This document shows positions 44,454 through 57,014 of a stretch of 64,000 nt of DNA, in pieces. A model generated the notes under the pieces. It ran no database searches. It was not told the origin of the DNA and saw nothing but the letters and a program-made list of their open reading frames with translations. A program made the translations under genes and the position numbers. Position 1 is the first letter of the stretch, and the number at the start of each line of letters is the position of its first letter. This DNA comes from Tanypteryx hageni (taxonomy: Eukaryota > Arthropoda > Insecta > Odonata > Petaluridae), in assembly GCA_028673005.1 (NCBI GenBank), contig CM054116.1:17679840-17743839 (forward strand). The letters run 5' to 3'.

Positions 44454-46497
44454 GAAGTGAGAATAACGTTTGAATATTTATAAAAAATGTAATGGATATT
44501 AATAATGGTCAAGAAGCCATTTTAATTTACATAATTTTCCTTTCTGCTTGGATGTACATATGTCTTATGGAAGTGAGAATGTTTGTATTTTTAAATGAAT
44601 ATGTAATGGATATTTTGAATTTCATCAGCTACATAATATTTGTTTTTTCCATAGTGAGTTCCGTTTTGTACGTTCATTATGTAGAGGTGTTCTTTTAATT
44701 GTATAAAATCGTTTAAGTGCTAATAAACGGATATATTAATTTCAGCTGTTTTTCTTATCTGCCATTAATCCTCTTTACTTGGTGTATTACTTTGTCTATT
44801 AAAGTTCAAATCTAGAATAATATTCCTTATGACATCAAATAATTTTACAATGCGACAAATAGGAAAATTTTCAATCCCGCGGAATTAATTTAATGACGGC
44901 GCAATAATACTCTCTCTTTGTTTCTCGTGAATTGCATTGTTAGGGACGCTCGGTTGTCTAGGCAACGGCTACTGCGATAGAACGTTATGGGACAAAGGCG
45001 TAAATCATTCGCTTCTCTCAGAATGGAACCAAATATCAAGGTAATAGAAAAAATAATGTTTATAATAGTTATCGTTTTGTAGCTTAGTAGCTGACGACAT
45101 TGTTCCAGTCTCGTATGATTTTTTTCGGAAGGAGCTGGAGAAAGTTGGATTGCATAGGTCAAGCTTTTTTTTACAGAGATGTGGGTTTAAGAGGTAAACG
45201 TTTTAGGTTGTCGGTTTTATTTGACATAAAATACGCCATAAAATGCAATTCGTTTGTAAGTGGTGCACACGGATGAAAGGTAAGCGTAAAGCAAAGCAGC
45301 GGTGAAATCGAGAGACGTGACCTATCATTTGCATGGAGTGCACTAATTGATATCAGCGGATCTCGGGGGTATACCGTTTTATTTTCACCGCGTGGGGGAG
45401 ATTTGTAGTCATGTTCGGAAGTCCTTAGCAGAAAACTATCGCAAAAATAATCGCTGCGAGCATAATGGTAATTTTCGAAGACCGGTGGCGCAATTATGAA
45501 GCCTGCATAAGAATTTTCGTAGCACAGTCAGGAGATGAAACTAACATTGTGGCAGGGTCAAATGTCATTCATTCCCGTTCCCATTTCAATACAAGGAGCA
45601 AGTATTCTCGTGCGAGTTTATCTAGTACTTATGTCTTTACCGAATCGATGCTTAAGCAAGTCAGGAAAGTGTATCACAAATAGGCGCGTCTCGTTCGATA
45701 TAGTGTTTGAAACTAAACGATACGATTTGAACGAACGCACGGCATAGAACTGCAAAACACCACGATCCTATTTTATCTCTCCGTCGACTAAAAATCCCTT
45801 CACTTCCTGACTTGGTGCATTAATAAACACATTACGTAATTTTATTTAGTACGTACTGCAAAACGATACAGAAGAAATGATTCCAGGTAAATATTCAATT
45901 TTTATTTACGCAGGTATTTATTTTCTAATCAGTTTTAATCAACCAAACAATCGACAATTATTTTAAACGTACCCACCTCACATCAGATCATTATTTGTAA
46001 TATTTACGTTTCCGTTCTTTCTTCATCTTAGATATCCCCTTTTCCTTCTGCTTACTTAATCATTCATGCCCGCGTAAGGAATTCAATGTATTTATGTAGC
46101 TACATATAGCAGATTTACTTCCGTAACCAACAAGTTTGTTTACGTTGATAACTATTAGGCAGCTCTGCATGAATTTCTCTAACTTCAGAGCGAATTACAA
46201 ATTATTTGTTTCCCGATAACGGCCACTCCTACCATAAAAATGTATACGGAACGAAATACTGTACTAGTTCTACAGGTTCTTTTTGAAAACCTTTTTGATA
46301 TGACCAATACTTTACGAGATATGACGGAGAGCTCATTTTTTGTCACCAGTAAAGTGGTGCCCCTGATTGAATTCCGAGATTCATTTATGTGTTTTTCTTG
46401 TTCACTCATTCTTGATCTCATTCTTAATCTTAGATCACCATAACTCCGTTTATGTTATCATGATAGTCACGATGTACCACTCTTATTTTTCCCACAG

Positions 46498-47013
46498 GGC
46501 GCCCTGTACAACATCAAATCCAAGACCATCATTGTTTTATTGACGCTTCTCCGTATTTTCATAACGATTGAGATAATCAAAATTTTGAAAGTATCCCTTA
46601 TCACTTATATATTGCTGGATGCTTTATTTAACGACAAAATTCTCAAAATTATAAACAGTGTATTTTTCAAATTAAAAAAATATATTTGCTTTATTTATCG
46701 ATTGGGGATGAGGAAAGTTTCAAATTTTTATCGAAAGTTAGAAAACAGTATTTGGGCGACGTGGGATGGCTTCCTGATAACAAACTTCATAGAAACACGT
46801 AAGTATTGCAGAATACTTTAATCAGTAATGGTGGGAAAGCCCTCGAAATTATTTTCCACTTTATATTTACGTATTTAGTAACCGGCGTTGCTCGAGAATT
46901 TAGTTATTTAATCGCGGTTAATACATGTGATTTCATTTTTTTTACCTTTAGATGAAATTCCACTGGAAATGTGGGAGTACGTCCAGCCTCTACTCCTAGA
47001 AGGGAAACATTAA
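46498..47013 (+). other. Candidate exon pair (C3)
   Basis: Exon 46,498-46,798 and terminal exon 46,952-47,013, splice sites intact, protein as in C2. Confidence 0.35.
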
Positions 47014-50000
47014 GGGGTTGGTACCCTCCGCCGAGAATTTGGCTCTGAACCCGATGTATAAACCCTGCCAAGATGATGGAGAGAACGACGACGTCGCACT
47101 GGATGCGGCTTCCGGTGCCGCCTGCGTAGGCTGGCACGTGCCTTCCTACGCCGGCGGAGCCCGAAGCTGCATCCAGTGCGACGTATCGATCCCTGAAGAA
47201 GATCTTTGGGATCGAAACGTCGGATTGCCATGCGCCATCATACGCAGCAGCTACCGGCAGCAGCACCCAGCGCTACGCTGGCGATAGCTTCGCCGTAAAC
47301 GATAACAACACCTTTTACATCGGTTTCAGAGCTCGAGGACCGGACTACATCTTCGAGGGTATCATGGCGTGCTCCGATGCAACCATCCGGATAATTCAAA
47401 TGTGAGTTCGAAATATCAAAATTTTAAAGATGAGAAAAGAATTGCAGTGAAATTCTAAAATGAGAATTAAATGGAATAAAATGGAACAAAGGAGGGGGAA
47501 AAGTAAATGAACAGAAAACTTTATTTATTTTACAATCGGTACGAGTTGGAAAGTCGATATCACCGTGGTGAAATATTTTTCGATAAAAAGATTCAATAGA
47601 ACGTCTTCGAGAAAAAAATGTCCTTCTCACTTTAACCTTTGTCGACGTTTAGTTCCGAAACTGCGAGGTGCCCTTTTCGAAATAAATCACCATATTTTTC
47701 TCTCTCTTTTATGTGATCTGTAAAGCATCGATTAAAAAACTCATTCGGATAGAGGACGACATTTGTCCACAAACTTCCGCGAAACTCATAAATAGGCGAT
47801 ATAGTTACGCAGATAAAAATTGGAGAGCCGCCCAAGCTTACGACCCAGATTTGTACGTGAAGCCCCTAAAGAACGCATTTGACATCTCCGGGGATTCCAC
47901 TAGTGAATAATATAGTTTTCCTTCTTGTTTATGAACCCGCACGTTCTAGTTGACCCTGGATGGGAAAAGGTGAATCCTGCGATTTAGTGTGTAAACTGTA
48001 GTCTGTGCGCTGCTCTAGGGACAAGAAAGCTTGCGATCTGAGGAAGATGCGAGGCTGAGGGAGACAAAATGGGACATTGTAAATAATAGCATGTATAATG
48101 TTCAGAGTTGTTCGAATACAGAAAACGTGTGCAACAATGAGAAACAGTATACTCCATAAATGGAGTACACAGAGGCTGCAAAGGCGTTCTTTATGGGGAA
48201 TGCGCTCAAAACAGTGTCAATAGATTGGGCGGTTCGTGAACTTTTATCTCCAACACTATAAGTCCTAATTACATATATGATCCCGCTGGGTTTTTTCTGG
48301 TAATTGTCGTCCTCTATCTGAATAAATCTTTTTATGTGCACCTCACAGATCATATAAGAGCACGAGAGATAAAAATGTGGATTTTAAATTGTCGCTCGCC
48401 GATATAATTTTCGTAGCGATAGACGTAAACAAAATATGTGATATTATGACTGGGATTTTCTAGAAATTTTTTCTGCGAAACTATAAACTGTTATTATATA
48501 GACCGCGGACGAATTTGTGGGAAATGTTGCTCTTTATCCGAATAAATGTTTTGATAAATAACTTACAGAACATATCGTATAGGAGCCAGGGAGAGAAAAA
48601 TACGGTAGCAAATTGTTGCTTGACGGAAGAAACGAGTACACGATTATTTAATTTGGAAGTTATAATTGATGGATGCAGTTGAAAACCACAATGCGTTGAT
48701 TAATTTTAACAAGTTTAATTAATTTAACTAAAATCCGGAAAGTGGTTTCTGGGATTAAAGATACGGACGGACGGGGGCGACCTACCGACAAGGCGTTCCG
48801 CTGCTATCACTTAGTTGGTATAGAACGCATTAAAACTACACTTTTTGGTACATGTATCTCCAAAAAGCACTAAAATAATTTAATAATCTCCATTGGGGAA
48901 GAAACGAATGAGGGATGATAGTTGTGGTTTCTGAGTGCGTTCGGGTTTGTTTAAAATAATTCCTTTTAAGTTCATAATAAAAATACGTCTCCTCAAAAAA
49001 GAGATACGAATAGAAAATTCAGTGAAAACTCTCTCCTGTTATCCCCTGTAAATGGACGACTCGCAAATCAAAGATTTATAACCGATTGTCATTTTTAAGA
49101 AAGATACAAAGTATTGTAATGAGAGACGGCGGAGAGAAAAATTATGATTAAAGGTTAAACGAGTCATTGAAATTATATTAGAATTTTTATTTTATTACGA
49201 AATGATTAATTTTCTTTTTCATTTTTTTCAGGCCATCTAACGTCGCTGCATCAATATCCACTGTAAAATGAAAATTTGTTGTACAATAAAAATGTATTTA
49301 TTTACGGAAAAAATAAATCTTACATTGAATACGTCTAATAAAAATGTATTTTACATCGATGGTTGAGTAAATATATAGTCTATATGAGTCTATATGCACA
49401 GCCGTAGGGAGTGTTTTTAGCGCCCTTGGCAAATCCTTCATTTTCCGCCTTTAATTAAAATATAGACATAAATCAATTTATCAACATTTAATAACTTTGC
49501 GTTTTGGTATTCAATTGTTAAAATAGCAAAGGAATTGAGTCGTGTCTGCGTCACTGATGATTTGCGAAAGTTTTTGATAATTAAGTATTGCTCTATGTAG
49601 CAGGAAGCGTTAATTGCCGAAGTGATCTTACACAAGGAAGGGAAAACCTCCGCGGCGTGTTCTCAATGAAACATAATATCCTAAAAGAAGAATCCACACT
49701 AGTAAATTTAATGAATTCCTCATAATTAACTGCTAGTCGCTAAATATTATCCTCGGCAACGTATCATTTCGTACTGCAAAAAAATAACTGAAAGTACGAT
49801 ATAAATACATTGACGTACATCTTCCGATGGCTGGCGTTTTGTGCTGGTTAGAATTAATGAAGGACTTCGACTTCAAGTAAAACCTTACAGCATGAGAAAC
49901 ACTGCGTTACAACCAGACGCAGCATAAAAAGCGTAGTGCAACAGTATGACGTCGCTGGTATAGATCGAGTCCTCTACATTAGTTTCAATGCGTAACGCGG

Positions 50001-50309
50001 TACAACCTTTTTCTGAAGTGTTTCCTAGGCCTGGTTGGACGCGCTGCGTTATCGGATACTATAAACACATTATCGGAAGTTATAGACACATTATTGTTAG
50101 TTATAAACCAAGTATCGGTAGTCATAAATACATTATTGGCAGTTATAAACAAAGTATCAGTAGTTATGAACAAAATATCAGTAGTTATAAACAAACTATC
50201 AGTAGTTATAAACACATTATCGTGAATTATAGATTATAGATTATTGATAATTATAAACAATACTAACCCTACCCTGTAATGGAAGAAAACTCTCAGGAAG
50301 TAGTAAATT

Positions 50310-50717
50310 AAAATGGGATACAGAGTGAACTAAATGATGTAGTTTCCAGAACAAGAAAGAAAATAACCTCGATAACCGACGAAAAAATTGATGTATTTAA
50401 AAATATGAGAGAACAAGGTGAGTCAGCGGTTAAAATGGCAAAAAACTTGGGCGTATCTTTGTCTGTTGTGTACCAACTAATGAGGAGAATACACGAAGCT
50501 GAGGAAAATATGGAAGAAGTTGATTTAACACGGAAGAAGCCTGGACCCAAACCGCAATAAGTTTCTAGATTATCGGACAAAATATGTGAAACTATTCAAG
50601 CAGACTGCTCATTGACACAAAAAGGCATTCAATAAAAGTTGAGAGAATATGACTTCATCTGCACACAGTCTACTATATCGACGAATCTAAAAAATATTTG
50701 CATTACTAGAAAAAGAC
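50310..50717 (+). pseudogene. Tc1-like transposase, truncated (C3)
   Basis: As C2, with the same two nonsense codons and the same breakpoint. Confidence 0.75.
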
Positions 50718-51036
50718 TTTTAATAAGTAAAAGAATATAAGCTTGCAGGTTGAAATATCCATTTTTCCATGTTAACTTATGGGGAATGGAAATCATTCTC
50801 AGGGATCGAACCAGGTCTAGTTTTTGAATTATGTTTTTGCAAATGACTTTCACTTTAAGAACCGAACATTCGCATTAAATATCAATCTTCTAGCTACTAG
50901 CTACTTTGTTTCGAAGGACTTTTCTCTTTCATTATTGAAATATAGTGATCGACTTCTGTTTGTGAAGTTTTATGACAGTGGGTTTTGTCATGGGAACTTG
51001 CGGCTTCATGAATTTTTTTGTATTAATGAAAGAATA

Positions 51037-51348
51037 TCAAAATTCCCTATTCGCCCTTTGAGGAAAAAGTATACAAACTTGACATAGAGGAGCCTTTAAA
51101 AGTGTACAATAAGTTAACCAAGGAGTATGCTGAGTAAGCAACGGTAGACGGAAAGCTCGAATATTTTCACCATCATGCTTAAAGTCATAAGTCGGTGAAG
51201 ATGTCCAGCATTTGCTCAAGATTTCATATTTAAATTCACTAATCATACTTTGTGGCCTTTCATCTACCCTTACACAATCCAATATCAAAATGTTCACTAA
51301 CTTCTGAAGCGACATCATAGATCTCAAGTTGTTCATCCACTTCATCAA
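51037..51348 (-). pseudogene. hAT N-terminal remnant (C4)
   Basis: As C3, with one Ala-to-Pro change before LCQVC. Confidence 0.7.
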
Positions 51349-51385
51349 TTCCTGGATCCAATTTCGTTTTTATTTAAATAATGTG

Positions 51386-51387
<2 letters not shown>

Positions 51388-51450
<63 letters not shown>
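51388..51450. repeat. TA microsatellite (C4)
   Basis: About 63 bp. Confidence 0.95.
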
Positions 51451-51453
<3 letters not shown>

Positions 51454-52208
51454 TTTTATTGCTGTTAATGAGAAATATTTCTATACGAAATTCATTTTTA
51501 TTACTTCCATTGGCTACAAAACGTAACATGGAGCTCGTAAAAATATACAAATAAGGATGTGTACTATGGCAAAGCATATAAAATTCAATACAACACAAAA
51601 CATAATGAAATGGTATATTTTTAATTCATTTGTTTATTAAACCAAATAAGAAAAACGCCTTAAAATTAACCTACCTTCTTATTGAAGTTAACTAGAGTTA
51701 ATATTTTTCCAACAGAAAAATATTCAGTTAAATAGATTTATGAGTAAAAACTCTATCAAGCAAATCTTTAAAATAGCGATTCCCTCTAAGATACCGCTTT
51801 TCTTATCCCTATAGACCTGCTCCTACAGGATATTTATTTGTGTAAAATAACCGTGCACATTTTCAAAATTCAACTGAAGACAGGCCAACCTATTTAGAAA
51901 ATATAATATGCTATCTGAAATTATCCGGGGTTTCTCGGGTTTTTAAGTCAAGATAGACAATTGTGAGGAAGATTTGAGAATAAAATCAAGTAATGAAACC
52001 AAGTTAATTTAAATTGTAATGCTTGATGTTACGCAATATTTCATGTCTTCCCATATTTTGCCCAAATAAATAAATTTTCTCGCATCCTTTATAGGCGACT
52101 AACATAGTTTGTAGTTAACTAACTTTGTATCTTTTTTCAAATAATCATGATAAACAATCGATGGAATAACTTTTAAAAGATAGTTATTTCACTCGAATCG
52201 ATTTCCAG

Positions 52209-52469
52209 TTGAAGAAACTGCATCATATTATGTGTTCATGAATATCAAAAAAATTTAAACCTTGGGCAGGAATTGCACGCTCTAGGGAAGCAACCGGTGG
52301 AAACACGATTGAAGATATAGTCAAATTTAGCTTAACAATACCCATCCCATGCAAAGGCGGATTCTGTGGGTTTAATTTGTCACGTGAATATTTTATAGTG
52401 AAACCTATGAAACAAAACGTGTTCCCGGACTTTGAAATCGATTTGGCGATAAATGATTTGTTTGTATAA
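52209..52469 (+). pseudogene. Arrestin-like ORF, frameshifted (C4)
   Basis: Same seven-A frameshift as C3. Confidence 0.25.
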
Positions 52470-53459
52470 CATGGAAGGTGTTGTTATAATAAAATAAGCA
52501 AAAATTGACTAAATTGATGCATACAAATGTTCAGTTGAAGAGAAGCAAAACGGACATATAGGTATTTAAATGAGGAAGAAGTTGACGATTATATTTTGGT
52601 CGAAATTAAAAAATTGTTATAGAAGTTTTCTTATTGTACCTTCTTGGATATGTTTTAATTCCTTAATTTCATATGTAAATGAAGAAACAAATTTCGCTGT
52701 CAATTATAGGGAACGAATACATATATTCCTAACAAATAAAAGTATTGCAGGAGATGGAAATCGGCGATTTCATGGGAATCCGTTGATAGTAGCCGAGATC
52801 GTATTTAATTGAGAAGATATATTGGAAACACTAATTGACTAATTTTTCTCCGAATTAATTATTTGAGCGTAAACTATACTTAAAATGCAATTTGAAAATA
52901 ACGATTCAAATATGACGCCATAAATTCCCATTAAAAGCACTAAATCAATGCAGTCGTAATATATACGATATCAGTTCCCATTTAAAAGCATTGATCTTGT
53001 CAGTATGGTTTTAGCATTTGGCATTGTTGAAAAGAGGAATAAAATCTTTTTTATGTTATAAAAATCAGTTATTTAAGCTATTTCGGCACGGATATTAATT
53101 CTGCTTTAAAAAATAAGCAACTCTACTATGTGATACTTGAACAAATCTCAGGAAAGAACTGATATAAAAGTTGTCTCGCGTAATTTTTAATAAATAAACA
53201 TTCATTTTGTATGTAATAATTGTATCTAGCTACGTATATCATATAAGATTTACGGCAAGGGAGAGTGGCCTCGGGATTCCCTAGAAGTAACAATGACCCC
53301 TCTAAAGAAGAAGCCAAAGAAGCCTTCTGTCACACACTTTGCGTATGCGCGAGCCCAAGGTCAGATTGTTCTACTATCAGCAAACACATGTTGTTCATTG
53401 CTCGATGCTGTCGGTCTTCAGTTGTTCGACCAACTACGTGAACACGCACATCTGCACTC

Positions 53460-53606
53460 ATGGAGTGGACAAAAGCAAATACAATCAAACTAATTGAATT
53501 TTATGAAAAATATTCAGTTTTATCGGATGATACCTCTAGCGAACATAAACAAGCAAATTATCGCATTGAAGCGCTAAGCGAAATCGGGTCATTAGTATTT
53601 AGCTAA
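53460..53606 (+). CDS. MADF-like short ORF (C4)
   Basis: Open, same 49 codons as C2. Confidence 0.35.
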   Translation: MEWTKANTIKLIEFYEKYSVLSDDTSSEHKQANYRIEALSEIGSLVFS

Positions 53607-54263
53607 AATCGGTCGATTATCCGTAATTTCGAAATATTTGCTTTAATATTTGATGAATGTAAAAACGTACTGGAATAAACGTTGTAGCAAATTTAATTTT
53701 GTACGAAGTTCGTTTAAAACATTTCCCCATATAATGCATCGTTTAAGAGATATGTTTATGACATATTTTTTGTCTTACCCCACCACTCCACCTACCGGCG
53801 ACTATTGTAAACACATTACACTTACGTCTTATGAACGCTCCTTTTTATTTTTTTAACTGTTGGAGCTTTGTGGCTATAGCCAAAATTAGAAGGCGATGGT
53901 TTGAGTTTATTTCTTTTCTTTGTCAAGTCTTTAAATCCGTCTCGCAGTTCCTTGAAATATTTATTATCATTTAACCTATTTGGAATTTGTTAGAAATATT
54001 ACTGGCATAGAGAAGGTCATGTGGTGGCCACATTAGATTTTGAAATGTGTAACGGAAATTAATAATGGTAAATAACCCATTTCAATTTACACAATTTACC
54101 TTTGTTTGATAACACATGTTCATGCCTTATGGAATTGCGAATGTTTTGTGTTTTTTATTAAATATGTAATGGATATCAATAATGGCCAATAACCCTTTTC
54201 AATGCACATATATATATTTTTCCTTTCTTATTGTATGCACATATATCTTATGGAAGTGAGAAT

Positions 54264-54522
54264 TCACAAGGAAAGTGGTTTTCAATGGTAAAGTCATAAC
54301 TTGGGGTGGTTGGAACGGAAGGATGAGAAGAAAAAATCACGAGAAAACGCCGGGAATCGAACTCGAGCCTCCGACTAGCCGCTGAGGCGTGCAAATCGCA
54401 CACCATGAAGCCCTCATTCAACACGTCCTAGGAGAGTACAGATCCTGAACGTAGAAGCGTACTGCAAGGCAGTCACTTAAGACATCAACAGAACTGAAAT
54501 ATTTCACAGCGAGTGAAAAACC
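54264..54522 (-). mobile_element. SINE-like insertion (C4)
   Basis: Same insertion and target duplication as in the other copies. Confidence 0.65.
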
Positions 54523-56565
54523 GAAGTGAGAATAACGTTTGAATATTTATAAAAAATGTAATGGATATTAATAATGGTCAAGAAGCCATTTTAATTTACA
54601 TAATTTTCCTTTCTGCTTGGATGTACATATGTCTTATGGAAGTGAGAATGTTTGTATTTTTAAATGAATATGTAATGGATATTTTGAATTTCATCAGCTA
54701 CATAATATTTGTTTTTTCCTTAGTGAGTTCCGTTTTGTACGTTCATTATGTAGAGGTGTTCTTTTAATTGTAAAAATCGTTTAAGTGCTAATAAACGGAT
54801 ATATTAATTTCAGCTGTTTTTCTTATCTGCCATTAATCCTCTTTACTTGGTGTATTACTTTGTCTATTAAAGTTCAAATCTAGAATAATATTCCTTATGA
54901 CATCAAATAATTTTACAATGCGACAAATAGGAAAATTTTCAATCCCGCGGAATTAATTTAATGACGGCGCAATAATACTCTCTCTTTGTTTCTCGTGAAT
55001 TGCATTGTTAGGGACGCTCGGTTGTCTAGGCAACGGCTACTGCGATAGAACGTTATGGGACAAAGGCGTAAATCATTCGCTTCTCTCAGAATGGAACCAA
55101 ATATCAAGGTAATAGAAAAAATAATGTTTATAATAGTTATCGTTTTGTAGCTTAGTAGCTGACGACATTGTTCCAGTCTCGTATGATTTTTTTCGGAAGG
55201 AGCTGGAGAAAGTTGGATTGCATAGGTCAAGCTTTTCTTTACAGAGATGTGGGTTTAAGAGGTAAACGTTTTAGGTTGTCGGTTTTATTTGACATAAAAT
55301 ACGCCATAAAATGCAATTCGTTTGTAAGTGGTGCACACGGATGAAAGGTAAGCGTAAAGCAAAGCAGCGGTGAAATCGAGAGACGTGACCTATCATTTGC
55401 ATGGAGTGCACTAATTGATATCAGCGGATCTCGGGGGTATACCGTTTTATTTTCACCGCGTGGGGGAGATTTGTAGTCATGTTCGGAAGTCCTTAGCAGA
55501 AAACTATCGCAAAAATAATCGCTGCGAGCATAATGGTAATTTTCGAAGACCGGTGGCGCAATTATGAAGCCTGCATAAGAATTTTCGTAGCACAGTCAGG
55601 AGATGAAACTAACATTGTGGCAGGGTCAAATGTCATTCATTCCCGTTCCCATTTCAATACAAGGAGCAAGTATTCTCGTGCGAGTTTATCTAGTACTTAT
55701 GTCTTTACCGAATCGATGCTTAAGCAAGTCAGGAAAGTGTATCACAAATAGGCGCGTCTCGTTCGATATAGTGTTTGAAACTAAACGATACGATTTGAAC
55801 GAACGCACGGCATAGAACTGCAAAACACCACGATCCTATTTTATCTCTCCGTCGACTAAAAATCCCTTCACTTCCTGACTTGGTGCATTAATAAACACAT
55901 TACGTAATTTTATTTAGTACGTACTGCAAAACGATACAGAAGAAATGATTCCAGGTAAATATTCAATTTTTATTTACGCAGGTATTTATTTTCTAATCAG
56001 TTTTAATCAACCAAACAATCGACAATTATTTTAAACGTACCCACCTCACATCAGATCATTAGTTGTAATATTTACGTTTCCGTTCTTTCTTCATCTTAGA
56101 TATCCCCTTTTCCTTCTGCTTACTTAATCATTCATGCCCGCGTAAGGAATTCAATGTATTTATGTAGCTACATATAGCAGATTTACTTCCGTAACCAACA
56201 AGTTTGTTTACGTTGACAACTATTAGGCAGCTCTGCATGAATTTCTCTAACTTCAGAGCGAATTACAAATTATTTGTTTCCCGATAACGGCCACTCCTAC
56301 CATAAAAATGTATACGGAACGAAATACTGTACTAGTTCTACAGGTTCTTTTTGAAAACCTTTTTGATATGACCAATACTTTACGAGATATGACGGAGAGC
56401 TCATTTTTTGTCACCAGTAAAGTGGTGCCCCTGATTGACTTCCGAGATTCATTTATGTGTCTTTCTTGATCACTCATTCTTGATCTCATTCTTAATCTTA
56501 GATCACCATAACTCCGTTTATGTTATCATGATAGTCACGATGTACCACTCTTATTTTTCCCACAG

Positions 56566-57014
56566 GGCGCCCTGTACAACATCAAATCCAAGACCATCAT
56601 TGTTTTATTGACGCTTCTCCGTATTTTCATAACGATTGAGATAATCAAAATTTTGAAAGTATCCCTTATCACTTATATATTGCTGGATGGTTTATTTAAC
56701 GACAAAATTATCAAAATTATCAACAGTGTATTTTTAAAATTAAAAAAATATATTTGCTTTATTTATCGACTGGGGATGAGGAAAATTTCAAATTTTTATC
56801 GAAAGTTAGAAAACAGTATTTGGGCGACGTGGGATGGCTTCCTGATAGCAAACTTCATAGAAACACGTAAGTATTGCAGAATACTTTAATCAGTAAAGGT
56901 GGGAAAGCCCTAGAAACTATTTCCACTTTATATTTAAGTACTTTAGTAACCGGCGTTGCTCGAGAATATGGTTAATTACTCGCGGTTAATACATGTGATT
57001 TCATTTATTTTACT
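56566..57014 (+). pseudogene. Candidate exon with lost downstream acceptor (C4)
   Basis: Exon 56,566-56,866 keeps its acceptor and gtaagt donor but has Ala-Gly, Leu-Ile, Phe-Leu, Val-Ile and Thr-Ala changes with few silent ones. The following acceptor CCTTTAG|ATG has become CTTTTATATG (about 57,012-57,021), so this copy cannot use the terminal exon as C1-C3 can. Confidence 0.4.

Larger units (their letters stand above)
40838..50904 (+). repeat. 10-kb tandem unit C3
   Basis: 10,067 bp. Landmarks: 80-codon ORF 42,501-42,743, LINE scrap 43,176-43,268, X-box 44,953-44,966, exon cluster 44,987-45,408, exons 46,498-46,798 and 46,952-47,013, hammerhead-like block 47,187-47,227, penultimate exon 47,271-47,401, minisatellite 50,057-50,222, junction segment 50,718-50,904. 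Confidence 0.95.
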